This document shows positions 48,941-59,425 of a DNA stretch of 64,000 nucleotides, piece after piece. The stretch lies in contig CATQJL010000316.1 in the NCBI GenBank assembly GCA_958299035.1, positions 31,251,441-31,315,440 on the forward strand, given 5' to 3'. This stretch comes from Cylicocyclus nassatus (lineage: Eukaryota; Nematoda; Chromadorea; Rhabditida; Strongylidae). The position numbers were made by a program, and so were the translations under genes. The notes under the pieces are model-generated. The model was not told where the DNA came from, searched no databases, and saw only the letters and a program-made list of their open reading frames with translations. Positions within the stretch are counted from its first letter, which is position 1. Each line of letters begins with the position of its first letter.

Positions 48941-51900
48941 ATCGAAGATCCTTGAAAAACACCAGTACTCTCTCTGTGCCATCGTGCATGTGCAAATCAT
49001 ATTGAGGTTTGTAAACGCATTCATAGCCATGCTTCATCAGCAACTTCTGGTTGGCTAGCGATGTTGCCTCGGACACAATGCCTTGAAATCCTTCTTTCTC
49101 AAAAACAAAAATCATGTAGTGTGCAGTATCAAAAAAATGTTCGCAACCCACCTTCAATTGGTTAAAATCTAATCCAAGATGTAGTAAATAATTTGCAATT
49201 CCTTTTCGCTGATGTTTCGGCACTACATGAGTAATCTCACGCCGCAGGACTTTGTGTATGGACTGATCAGCAACCTTCCAAAATGCTTGCTTTGACTCGT
49301 CCAGGATCTCGCCGAAAATATTTCCTTGCCCATGCTCCAAGCAGATGAAAATCATCATCAACTCACAAAGTCGCTTTACAGATGGATCACTTGGCTCGAT
49401 GAATGGGATTGGTTCCACATCAAGGCTATGATCTCTGTGTCCAACGGAAAGAAGTCGAAAACCAATCAGATTTTTCGTTCCCTAAACTTCTTCAGAAGGT
49501 ACATCATTAATATCACTCATGTCAACGCCTAGCATGACTAACGCCGAGAAAGCTGAAAAATTTCAAAAGAAATGTGAAGTGTATTATGGAACAGGAGCAG
49601 AGCACAGGAATGTATATAAGTAAAATATAGTTAGTGTGCAATCGCAGTTGATAAGTGGAATGTGGAATACAGCAAGCAAATGGAATGATTTTCGGATAGA
49701 GACAGCGAAGGTGGGGCGTCGTCGCCGATACGCTTTAGAGGCAGTGGATCGGCAAAACTAAACAACTCAGGATTTTAGCGTGGTAGGTTGCTTATCGCCC
49801 AAGTATGAGAACATTGCAATCCCGGTCGCATAGCATGCTTTCCCTACAGAGAAAGTTGCTCTTAAACTTACACGCGCAGGCCAATCTTACACGCGTTCGG
49901 ACGAGTTGACAATTCTCATCTCACCATTTAAGACTTCCCGCCGCAATGCTATAACCATTGGGTCCCGCAGCGATTGGGCGTCATCAGCTTTGCTCCACTC
50001 GTCCAATTTCACAGCGAAGGGCATTGAAAAACGCTCGATTTCGCCGTTTTCAAGCCATATAAAATGGATTTTCGAGATCAGCGTATTGAAAAACCCCAGG
50101 TAAGCGCAAATTTGTCTAGGTTGAGATTTGCCGAGCCACTGCCTTCAAAGGGGCATTGGCGCGGCAAATCTGGGGTTATGCTTTTAAAGGCAGTGGCTCG
50201 GCAAATCTCACCCTAGTCAAATTTTTTCTTATCTGGGGTTATCCAATGCGCTGATTCCGAAAATCCATTTTTTAAAGCTTGAAAACGGCGAAAATGAGCG
50301 TTTTTTAATGCCCTTCCCTTTGGAATTGGACGAGTGGAGCAAGGCTGATGACGCTAAATCGTTGCATGGCCTAATGGTTATAGCGTTGCGGCGGGCAGCC
50401 TCTAATGGTGAGAAGCTCGTCCGGCTGCGTGTAAGATTGACCTGCGCGTATAAGTTCGAGAGCGATTTTCTTGGCAGGGAAGGCATGCTGTGCAAGTGAG
50501 TGTCACATTTTGAAAAAGGGTCATGTAGCGTACGCGGCGTACGTCGCGCAGCTGGCTCAAACCAAAAGGCGTAGCGGAAATGACCTTTCGAAGCAATTTT
50601 GAGTAGACGTGCTCCGGCTTTAAAGCCTGACTTGAACAATATCTGTGCCTTGTGCCTTGTGAAATCGCGTCAAGTGGCTGAAAAAAATCTTGCTCAAAGG
50701 CAGCGTCCACCGAAAAATTTGTCTTCCATGTATTTATTGCTATCGAGCCTTTCCATGGAGCTGATTTTGGATATGAGGTTCAAATTTTCAAAACTCTCCA
50801 AAAATGCCCCTATATGGAGCCTGGGCGAGTCCCCCGGCGCTAGTCGCTTTGTATGCAACAGGAAACCTCGTCGTGTGCAACGGTGCTACATCACAAAGTA
50901 TGCGTCTCGACCTTGCTTGTCATGTCAGAACAAGTCATGGGGCAATCGAGGGTGGGCGGAGCGCAAAAAAGGGCGGATCGCAAAGAGATCCAGGGTCGTT
51001 AGGCAACATAAGGGAACCGGACCAACACGGTTGGTCTACTTTTAGTGACTGCTAATAGGATAAGTGCTAATTTGCGGTGACTATGGATGGATGTGCCGTC
51101 AAGGGATTTGGCGGCGCGCAGAGAGTTCTTTTCAAAACATGTTTGACGTTCAAATTCGCGCTACAGTTCTAGTTCGTTATCCCAGGAGTTGACTGTGACA
51201 TTGTCTAAAGAAATGTAATGCCTTCGGCAGCGTCCAGGCAACATTTTTTAATCACGCTACAATTCTAGTTCAATATCCCAGTGATTTTATGATATTGGTA
51301 AAGGAGACATTGCTTTCAAAGGCAGTGTCCGAGCAGAATTCCTGTCTCCCGAACCACGGAGTCTACAAGCAGACACCAACTCAGACAATCGCCGGGGGCA
51401 GGCGGGCACCGGAAAAATAGATTGCTGATCTCTCGCACCCCGCTCGCGGATTTTTTGGAAAGCAATCAGGACTTTTCGGAAGACCGCTTGCTGAGTTCTC
51501 GATTCCTCAGAGATTCAGCAATATATCTGCAAAAGATAAGAGCGAAGAAAATTCAACAGGCGGTCTCTCAAAAATCCGCTGACTCAGCAAGCGGTCTTCC
51601 GAAAAGTCGTGATTACTTTGCAAAAAATCCGCGAGCGGGGTGCGAGGAATCAGCAATCTATCTTTCCGGTGCCCGCCTGCCCCCAGCGATTGTCTGAGAA
51701 GACGGTGTCTGCTTGTAGACCCCAATACGACAGAAAGCAGTTATCATATGCGTCTTGACTACACTTGACATGTCAATACATTTCAAGGAGCGATCCTCAA
51801 ATGACAGGACCCTGATACCATCCCCGTGGTTTGCAAGTCCATTCCTTGCAAACCAACGTAGATGCTTCGCTTAAAGGGTTTACTTATAGACTACATATCA

Positions 51901-54900
51901 ATCGAAGAAATGAATCTTGCCTGTGAGCACACTTTGAGACGTCAACGAAGAGTTTGATGTAGGTTTACAAATGTTCCAACACAATCTCGCAAGCGTGAGG
52001 ATCAAAATCATGCTTCTTTATGAGACCAATGCTTTGCCTGAGATGAAGAGCCAATGATTTAGCCCGAAATTTGGCGCATGCCAGTAAAGGCCATGGCAAA
52101 CTTTATTTCTAGGATTAGGTGGAGCTTCTCCAGGTCGGTGCCAACTGCGATTATTTCAAACGATTTTCAATTTTCTGTATGTAAATGTGATCTGCATACT
52201 ATTAGGTTGTCAAGAAAATAATGTCCGTTTTTATTTGCTTGCTTTAACAAAGCAATCAGACTCAACCCAACAAAGAATAATGGGTATTGTCCGATAGAGC
52301 GAAGCAAGCTCTACAAGATGGCACTCATGCCTTTGCGCCATGCTCAATCCATGGAGAGTTCGAACTCAAAATCTAAAGATTCCAAATTCCCAAAAAATCG
52401 GAAAAAAATCAGATCTTCATCCAAATAATTTACACGGACCTCCCACTCGCTCGCATCAATACTATCAATATCTGATATCCATATGTGCAATTGCCGTATT
52501 TTTTCCTTGACTAGAAACTGAGAAAACGAAAATTTCCCTGTTTTTCTCGAAGCAATGCTGAGCCGTTTTTGCATATGTAGTCCTATACTACAAGCCTAGA
52601 TAAGTATAAATGTAGATTTTCAGCCCATTCCAAGCGGTAGTTTTCGAAAAATAACGAATTCGGATTTTTTCGTTTCAGTTTCAGTGCTAAAATCGATATT
52701 TCTCGAACAGTACCGCTCGAAATAGGCTGAAAACCTACAATTATGCTTACCTAGGCTTGTAGTATAAAACTATCAGGTTGATGCATAATTCCTGCACCAA
52801 AATAGGTACATACCGCAATAACTCGGAATAATCCTACATCCCATGTAGGTTTCGATATATCATTAGATAGCGCAAACCTAGTTCTACAAGATAGTGCTCA
52901 AATATCTACACCAGCTTTGATCCACGCGAAGTTTTGAGCCAAAAACTGAAAAAAACCACGCGTTCGAAAACCTTAAGAAAGATCTTTAAAAAATTGTAAC
53001 TCCGTTAAAAAAGCTCTTACAAAAATTCTTTCTTGCTCACGCGTAGACGTTTTACATAAGACATTTATCTATGCAGTTGCTGTATTTTTTTTCTCAGCTT
53101 GACGATGAGAAAACGAAGTTTTTCATGTTTTTGCCAAATTAGTGCTGAGATGTTCTAACACTAACGGTTGTATAGTATATGCCATTAGCAGTCAAACTTT
53201 ACATTTTCAGCCTTCTAGAACAGCTAGTTCACGAGTAATGACGAATCTACTGTTCATCTGTTCATCCGAATCTACTGTTCATCTGTTCATCCGAATTTTT
53301 CTTGCCTAATTGCCAAAAATTCGATATTTCTCGTAAACCAGTTGCTGTAAAAAGCTGCAAATTCACAGTCACGCTTCTAAGGTCCTGTAGTATACAACTG
53401 TCAGTGCTAGAACATTTCAGCATTGTTTTGGAAAAAACATGAAAAACTTCGTTTTCTTATCGTCAAGCTGAGAAAAAAATACGGCAGCTGCATAGATAAA
53501 TGTCTTATGTAAAACGTCTATGCGTGAGCAAGGAAGAATTTTTGTAGGAGCTTTTTTAACGGAGTTACAATTTTTTAAAAATCTTTCTTAAGGTTTTCGG
53601 ACGCGTGGTTTTTTTCAGTTTTTGGCTCAAAACTTCGCGTGGATCAAAGCGGGCGTAGATATTTGAGCACTATCTTGTAGAACTAGGTTTGCGCTATCTA
53701 ATGATATATCGAATGCTACTTGAAATATAGGATTATTCCGAGTTATTGCGGTCTGTACCTACTTTGGTGCAGGAATTATGCATCAACCTAATACATATGC
53801 GAAAACGGCTCAGCGTTGCTTTGAGAAGATCAGGGAAATTTTCGTTTTCTCAGTTTCTAGTCAAGGAAAAAATACGGCAATCGCACATATGGATATTAGA
53901 TATCGATAGTATTGATGTGAGCGAGTGGGAGGTCCGTAGAAATTATTTGGACGAAGATCTGATTTTTTTCGATTTTTTGGGCCTTTGGAAATCTTTAGAT
54001 TTTGAGTTCGAACTCTCCGTGGATCGAGCATGGCGCAAAGATATGAGCGCCATCTTGTAGAGCTTGCTTTGCTCTATCGCACAGTACCCATTATCCTTTG
54101 TTGGGTTGAGTCTGGTTGCTTTGTTAAAGTAAGCAACTAAAAACGGACATTATTTTCTTGACAACCTAATAGAAGGTCATATTATTGCTACAACCGCTAC
54201 ATAGCCCTTCTTTTCCATCTTCTTCAAGCTTTTGATTCTTTTATAGCCTGACAATCCCGCTGCAAGACCCATCTATGCTTTCAAGGCTCAATGATCGTCA
54301 TTATCGCCTTTCGTGCTTCGAGCGTTAACAATGTCGTTTTGTTCATTCACTTTAGAAGACTTTATGAAAAATTTAGGAGATCAAACACCTTCCAACTCTG
54401 ACATGCCTTCCTTTTCAAAACGCATAAAGTCAGTCTTGCATCAGTATTATGCTAAATGCAAAATTTCTGGACTTACGATTTTGTCACTGCTTAAAACATA
54501 TAGATGACATGTATAGACGTCTCAAAATATTCTAACCAATCTGCAGTCAGTAATCGCCCCGATATTTTCAGATAAGGATTGGTCAAATACCCTACAAAAC
54601 AGTTGGCTTCACTCATAGTTTATAAAAATGGCGACTACTTTTCATTACTAATCTTCGGATTTCTCCAAATCTTTTGATACTGTAATTCAGATTCCTTCTA
54701 AGTTTGCAAATACCTCTTGATGGACTCTAAGTGCACTAACACTGAATGCTGCTTCTAGCTGTAACAGTACATGTCACTTGCTTCTTCTCTAAAACTTTAC
54801 AGTAAATTTCAGAAGAGTATGTAGGTAGGGAACACTGACGCGCACCGAGAATGGGATGCAAATTGGAATGCGTACAAATATCGATTCATTTTAATAACTT

Positions 54901-55416
54901 GAAAAGCAAATCTTTGTTTTGATGCTACCGCTATTATTTAAATAGTTAATGACAAAATACGACAGAAAGTTGATGGATATCAAATGAATAGAAAAAGGGG
55001 AAAGGAAAAAACTATTGAGCAATGAAAGTTGAAGTACTTACTTTTTCGTGTATCCGATAAGAATATGGATGATGTAAAGATCTTGCTGCTAAATATTCAA
55101 AAAGTGGTCTCATGGTTTCAGGCTTCGTGCCTAGCGCCTGTAAATTATGCTACAAAACTCAATGATCAAAGCAACAAAATATGAAAGCTTCGTTGCGCTA
55201 TGAATAAAACTAACCTTCGAATGAGGTTCCTCGTGCATAAAGCTTTTCGTACATAAATCGACGATATCAGCCAAATCGGAACTCTTTGCTGGTATGAAAT
55301 CGAATATTTGCGTTGGGTGCGCCTTCCCACAGTCTAATAGAGAACTGTGCCTTTTAGCGTTAACAAGAAACTTTGCGCTTACATAATCGAATCTGAAGGA
55401 GTGGCCGACGTAACAT
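48939..55416 (-). CDS. GNAT-family N-acetyltransferase (4 exons)
   Basis: Minus-strand exons: 55416-55383, 55333-55215, 55137-55042 and 49481-48939. They join in frame to 263 residues, usual for nematode GNAT proteins. The N-terminus (MLRRPLLQIRL) is basic and could be a mitochondrial presequence. Then come IFDFIPAKSSDLADIVDLC, FMHEEPHSK|ALGTKPETMRPLFEYL, and NLIGFRLLSV (strand beta-4). Motif A, VVPKHQRKGIANYLLHLG, has the Q-R-x-G-x-A acetyl-CoA pyrophosphate loop, and SEATSLANQKLLMKHGYE is the motif B region typical of nematode and arylalkylamine-type acetyltransferases. It should transfer acetyl from acetyl-CoA to an amine; the substrate is unknown. The start is chosen because TTTTTAG directly precedes ATG, a possible spliced-leader site. 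Intron 3 is 5560 bp and full of foldback elements. No frame breaks are seen. Confidence 0.85.
49734..50142. mobile_element. TTYAAAGGCA-type MITE, copy 1, about 409 bp
   Basis: Left end AGGCAGTGGATCGGCAAAA and right end TTTGCCGAGCCACTGCCT are inverses. It lies in intron 3 of the acetyltransferase. Its body is repeated in inverse orientation by the neighbouring copy at 50199. The minus strand includes a tRNA A-box-like CCCAATGGTTATAGCATTGC. Confidence 0.7.
49825..50510. repeat. Head-to-head MITE palindrome, about 690 bp
   Basis: The two copies described at 49734 and 50199 form a palindrome centred near 50167 with a spacer of about 55 bp. Arms of more than 300 bp can pair in the pre-mRNA of the acetyltransferase. 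Confidence 0.75.
50199..50511. mobile_element. TTYAAAGGCA-type MITE, copy 2, inverted and truncated
   Basis: It begins AGGCAGTGGCTCGGCAAATC and follows copy 1 in inverse order (GCGCTGATTCCGAAAATCC; TGGTTATAGCGTTGCGGCGG; GATTGACCTGCGCGT; GGCATGCTGTGC). Its far end is not found. TGGCCTAATGG at 50367 fits an A box, but no B box stands at the right distance, so it is not a tRNA. Confidence 0.65.
50697..51050 (+). repeat. Degenerate repeat related to 27868-28335
   Basis: It begins AAAGGCAGCGTCCACCG, continues GTCTTCCATG…GAGCCTTTCCATG, and ends GGACCAACACGGTTGGTCTA. Order and spacing match the copy at 27868. Confidence 0.5.
51051..51360. other. Repeat fragments
   Basis: It holds two partial copies of a short unit (GCGCTACAGTTCTAGTTCGT at about 51159; CACGCTACAATTCTAGTTCA at about 51253). 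Two termini of the TTYAAAGGCA group (51228, 51317) are also here. Confidence 0.4.
51361..51720. repeat. 360-bp hairpin element
   Basis: It begins GTCTACAAGCAGACACC and ends with the exact inverse. The arms stay inverted over about 170 bp each, with GGGGGCAGGCGGGCACCGGA and GCACCCCGCTCGCGGATTTT in both. It is probably a MITE; a duplicated target is not clear. It sits in the acetyltransferase intron 3. Confidence 0.85.
51721..52201. other. Intron DNA without recognised feature
   Basis: Nothing is supported here beyond intron sequence of the acetyltransferase. Confidence 0.35.
52773..53791. mobile_element. Inner mariner-type foldback, 1019 bp
   Basis: Ends TCAGGTTGATGCATAATTCC and CATCAACCTAA with the inverse GGAATTATGCATCAACC are flanked by TA at 52771-52772 and 53792-53793. 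Removing it with one TA restores the palindrome of the outer element (GTAGTATAAAAC-TA-CATATGC against GTAGTATAGGACTACATATGC). It is itself a palindrome centred near 53282. Confidence 0.9.
53242..53295 (+). repeat. 25-bp tandem duplication at the palindrome centre
   Basis: CGAATCTACTGTTCATCTGT plus TCATC occurs twice in a row, followed by CGAA of a third copy. It sits at the axis of the inner foldback. Confidence 0.85.
54331..54507 (+). CDS. Small ORF in the acetyltransferase intron, doubtful
   Basis: A 58-codon frame (MSFCSFTLEDFMKNLGDQTP…) has fairly protein-like composition on the strand opposite to the host gene. No family, upstream exon or poly(A) signal supports it. It may be chance. 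Confidence 0.15.
   Translation: MSFCSFTLEDFMKNLGDQTPSNSDMPSFSKRIKSVLHQYYAKCKISGLTILSLLKTYR
54508..55041. other. Intron DNA without recognised feature
   Basis: AT-rich remainder of intron 3 next to exon 3 of the acetyltransferase. Confidence 0.4.
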
Positions 55417-55426
55417 CTAAAAATTG
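55417..55426 (-). promoter_or_regulatory. Possible trans-splice acceptor
   Basis: CAATTTTTAG immediately precedes the ATG of the acetyltransferase. A pyrimidine-rich acceptor touching the start codon is common where nematode mRNAs receive a spliced leader. It could instead be an ordinary acceptor from an upstream exon not identified here. Confidence 0.5.
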
Positions 55427-55595
55427 CTATTAAGTAAACATGGACAAAACGAAAAGCTGCAACATTAAGCGTTTAGAAAGGGATTGATCTATTAGCGCTC
55501 CTATTCTTTGATTTGCATCTGTTTGACTTAAATAAGGTTAGTTATGAGTAGCACAGCATATATCATTTATTTTCATTTTACATCATTTGACATAA

Positions 55596-56204
55596 TCTTC
55601 TATATAAAGCTGAATGTCTGTTTGTATGTATGTATGTCTGTCTGTCTGTATGTATGTATGTCTGTCTGTACGTATATTCCGAATAGAAAATTCCATTTCT
55701 GAACCGATCGGGACCAAACTTGGCACACATACACTTCGGGCCCCGGCGGGTGTCACAGTCCACTTTTCGTTATCGATCGATGTCGATTTTATCAATTTTT
55801 TGAAATTTGAGCTAGGGGGCTGGATTTTGGCAGAGGGGTGTAATCGAGCATGCTGATCACCCCCACGGGGGTGATCAGCATGCTTGATTACCCCTCTGTG
55901 CCAAATCCCAGCCCCGTAGCTCAAACTTTGCAAAAAAATCGATAAAATCGATTAAAGTAATGCACGGTCTCGAAAACTAATATTGTATTCGTAATCAGCA
56001 TGCTCGATTACCCCCCTGTGCCAAATCCAAGCCCCCTAGCTCAAATTTTGCAAAAAATCGATAAAATCGATATCGATCGATACGAAAAGTAGCCTATGAC
56101 ACCCGTCGGGGCCCGAAGTGTATGTGTGCCAAGTTTGGTTCGGATCGGTTGAGAAATGGAATTTTCTATTCGGAACATACGGCGGAGCCGGGTAAGACAG
56201 CTAG
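55596..56204 (+). mobile_element. Foldback non-autonomous Helitron, 609 bp
   Basis: It starts TCTTCTATATAAAGCTGAAT after an A and ends GGCGGAGCCGGGTAAGACAG-CTAG before a T. The interior is an inverted repeat centred on GATCACCCCC-AC-GGGGGTGATC (55855-55876). The arms run out to TTCCGAATAGAAAATTCCAT and its inverse. Only the first roughly 75 and last roughly 24 bases are unpaired. GTAT/GTCTG microsatellite follows the 5' end. Confidence 0.9.
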
Positions 56205-56713
56205 TTCACTAATATAATGGAATGATGCATGTTTATGCACGTTCCTTATTCTGTCGCGGCCGGAAAGATATGAAAGTGAGCAAATAAACTATTCAGTGAA
56301 GCAAAATAGCTCTATAACTTGGCATTCACACAACTACTGAAACTTCTACTTTCGATCTACGTGACGCTTGGAAAAGAATTTAAATAGTTTTGAACAAGAC
56401 TCCGTCCCAAATTCCATCCTGCAAACTTCCAACTTGGTCACGCATATGCTAACCACGCCAAGCATATGTGCACTTGCCGTATTTCTAGCTAGAAAAAGAT
56501 GAATAACCCAAAAATTTGAGAATGTCTCCTTTTTTATGTTGCGTGTTTCTCTTCATAATTCCTCGAAAACTAACTGAAGAAAGTTGGAACTTTGTGGTTC
56601 ACGTCCAAAATTTTAGTATAAAAGTATTCTTAGGAACAGCATAGCTTTGCTTTGCTACAGCATGTCGAAGTCTAATTTCTCAACTTTTCGTGGAAAAAAC
56701 ACATAAGTTGGTG
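56205..56713. other. Unassigned stretch with mariner-body scrap
   Basis: ATATGTGCACTTGCCGTATTTCTAGCTAGAAA at about 56464-56495 resembles the arm interior of the mariner foldback at 52480-52520 (ATATGTGCAATTGCCGTATT…GACTAGAAAC). No termini are seen. Confidence 0.4.
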
Positions 56714-56839
56714 TTCTTTGATTCAACGGCAAGGCGGGGGCTAGGAAATGGTCAGAGAGCACGCTCACGGGAGAAACGCAGACTGCTGCGCGGGCACGAG
56801 CAGCCGCCTTCCAGCCGCCAACCCCATTGAATCGAAGAG
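56714..56839. mobile_element. Hairpin MITE, 126 bp (second copy)
   Basis: TTCTTTGATTCAACGGCAAG pairs with the right end CCCCATTGAATCGAAGAG. TA follows at 56840-56841 and a mutated TG precedes it. Same family as 5718-5892. Confidence 0.65.
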
Positions 56840-57334
56840 TACATGATCGGTTGATGGGGCAAGTGCGCTCGCACTTTCCTGAGTTGAAAGTTTGTAGGCT
56901 TCTAGTCAAAATTTCAATTCCAAATTTCAAAAATTCTTTTAATCTTCCTTCCAAATTTACGTATATCGAACTTTCTGCTATTAATCAGACGCCATTTTTG
57001 TATCATGCTGTATCGAATGTTATATTTCATGCAATTTTCCATTTTCTGTGCGCGGAGGATAAGGAAGTGATTTTGCATCGCGATATTAGCTGCTAGAAAC
57101 TGGACGACCTCATGAGTTTTCCTTTTTGAAAACCTCATTTCTTTATCCATCAAGTTAAGAACACAGAGCAAGAAAGATGAGAGAGCAGATTGGAGTTTTT
57201 AGAAGTGCTAGCACTATTTGGACAACGCGGAAATCATCAAGAAAAGTTGATTAGAACGCAGAGAGCTTATTACCCGGATTTATGATACCTTGATGAAGGA
57301 ACTTACGAGGAGTCAAGCTGGTTTGTATGGTATG
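56840..57334. other. Unassigned stretch
   Basis: An 89-codon frame (56827-57096) overlaps the MITE edge and is not credible. Nothing else is supported. Confidence 0.3.
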
Positions 57335-57828
57335 CTGGCTGGCTTGCCCGGTTCGTCCCGGCCCTTTCAAAACACTTTGATAAAGGTTCCATACTTATCC
57401 CTATACAACCCCCTGTGCTGAATTCTACATCCCAAATTCCTCTTACCGCTGTGTTAGTAATCAGCATGCTCACTTATCCTTTCTCTCCTCTCCCCCCCCC
57501 CCCCCGTGCCAATTCCCAACTCCGTAGCTCGAACTTTGCAAAAAAAATCGATAAAATCGATACAAGTAACGGATTTAAAAACTGCTATGTGTTCGTAATC
57601 AGCATGCTCACTTACCCCCTGCGCGAACTCCCAGCCTGTAGCTTAAACTTTGCAAAACATTGACAAAATCGATAAAATCGACATCAATCGATGACGAAAA
57701 GTACATATGACACGCTCCCAGAAGTATGCAAAGTTTTGTTCAAATGGTTTTAGAAATAAAAGTTCCTATTCCGCGCATACGCGCACATAGACACACAGAC
57801 AAAAAGACATTCAGTTTTATATATAAGA
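57335..57828 (-). mobile_element. Degenerate non-autonomous Helitron, about 494 bp
   Basis: On the minus strand it starts TCTTATATATAAAACTGAAT after an A. It contains GATTTTATCGATTTT and the 120-bp-class units (GCATGCTGATTACGAACACA). It ends GAACCGGGCAAGCCAGCCAG, a mutated form of GCCGGGTAAGCCAGCTAG. It is more decayed than the other copies. Confidence 0.75.
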
Positions 57829-58169
57829 TCACTCTCTTGGAACTGTACTTGTCGACTACTACTTACAATCACTGCTGTAGCCGTGAATTTGACATAGATT
57901 TGATATTAACCTTCGTTTGGTATTGGGTCTTCAATCCTATGAAAACCAGATTTCTCCGTATATTTTTACTGTATGCTGTTGCATGATTATAACAGTTGGC
58001 TAACATTTTTTCAAAAGAAATTCACAGTTCTAAAATGGAAAGTTGAAATTGAGGAGACTCCGGGCAAAGCCAGGTTGTATCTACGTAACCTAGCCTTGAT
58101 ACTTCTACACCTGTTTTTATTAGACAGACGTGAATGATCGAACGATGCAATGGGTTGTTGAGTTACTGT

Positions 58170-59417
58170 CAGGGTCAAGCAAGGGGTGTGGCACACGATC
58201 GCTGGTTACGACCCCTCCCCCCCCCCTGATTGCTGTCTTAATAGGACCCCCCCCCTGGACTACACCCTCAAGATAGCATTACTTGGAGGCCCTGTCAAAC
58301 ATAATGGGCAACATATCCATAATGAGCATGTCAATTAACCCCTGTAGACAAAGTTTGAGCGAATTCTGAAGATTCAAGATACTAGGCTACCTGAGTGAAA
58401 TGGTCAAATTTCAACATGATTAACTTTGTTTCAAAGATGAATTAGCTAGCTGTTTTTGCACTAAAGACAAAGCACTACTCCTTCTTTGTCCATCTCAGAA
58501 ATCCCGCTTCAGAAGACCTCCAAACTATTGAATTAGAAGCCAACCAAAATCTCGTTTTTCCCATTTTTCGCTTTAGATCGCTGTGTTTCACCAAATATTA
58601 CTCAGAGCTAAGAATACGAATCAGGCTCAAAACATCCCTGTGGAATCTACGAGGTTTAGGCTATTGATTCATATAAATATTGTCCGCTAAAAATGTTTTT
58701 TTGATATAGTTAATGGCCTGCGGCACCCCCCCCCTCAAAACCTGCGGCAGCCGCAGGTTTTGAGGGGGGGGGGGTGCCGCAGGCCATTAACTATATCAAA
58801 AAAACATTTTTAGCGGACAATATTTATATGAATCAATAGCCTAAACCTCGTAGATTCCACAGGGATGTTTTGAGTTTGATTCGTCTTCTTAGCTCTGAGT
58901 AATATTTGGTGAAAGCACAGCGATCTAAAGCGAAAAATGGGAAAAACGAGATTTTGGTTGGCTTCTAATTCAATAGTTTGGAGGTCTTCTGAAGCGGGAT
59001 TCCTGAGGTGGACAAAGAAGGAGTAGTGCTTTGTATTGAGTGCAAGAAGAGGTAGCTTACTCACCGTTAAGATGAAGTTAATCATGTTTTAAATTACTGC
59101 TTTATACAAAGTTGTTTACTGCTCGAAGACCTCAGAGTTCGCTGAAACTTGGAGCATAGGGGTTATTCGACACGCGGATTACGACAATTATGCTTGATTA
59201 GAGGTACGGTATGTTACGGTAGGCATACGGTATCTGCAAGTCTGTGTCGTTGAACTTGAATTTTGCAGGATTTTAACAGCGCTTTCATCAAGCCAATTTA
59301 GTCACACAGCTTGTACAAGTGCTTTTGACCTTGGGTCGATACGACCCCCCCCCTACCTACCCCCCCCTAACGAACCCCCCCCCCCCTGCGGCGTGCCGCA
59401 CCCCCCGCTTTACCCTG
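58170..59417. mobile_element. hAT-like foldback element with 8-bp TSD, 1248 bp
   Basis: The ends CAGGGTCAAGC and GCTTTACCCTG are inverses. An exact 8-bp direct repeat GTTACTGT flanks them (58162-58169, 59418-59425), which is the hAT duplication length. The interior is one large palindrome centred on A58749 (CCTGCGGC-A-GCCGCAGG) with arms of about 440 bp. C- and G-runs next to each end add to the structure. There is no transposase. Confidence 0.9.
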
Positions 59418-59425
59418 GTTACTGT

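Larger units (their letters stand above)
52202..54169. mobile_element. Mariner-type foldback with a nested foldback
   Basis: The ends TTAGGTTGTCAAGAAAATAA and the exact inverse are flanked by TA at 52200-52201 and 54170-54171. Without the inner element it is about 947 bp. It folds from end to end: arms 52290-52660 against 52670-52770 plus 53794-54085. The arms encode the same short pseudo-peptide on opposite strands (FSFSQFLVKEKIRQ in both), showing how similar they still are. No transposase is present. Confidence 0.9.

Noticed and set aside
48939..49418. Complete 159-residue acetyltransferase gene
   Set aside because: The frame starts at GTG and continues upstream to an acceptor at 49481; the N-terminal half is in exons beyond 55 kb.
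50360..50460. tRNA gene candidate (A box TGGCCTAATGG)
   Set aside because: No B box at proper distance and no cloverleaf; the sequence is part of a MITE present twice.
52344..54060. Two similar proteins on opposite strands (FSFSQFLVKEKIRQ)
   Set aside because: They are the two arms of a foldback element and not a duplicated gene; no start context, no domain.
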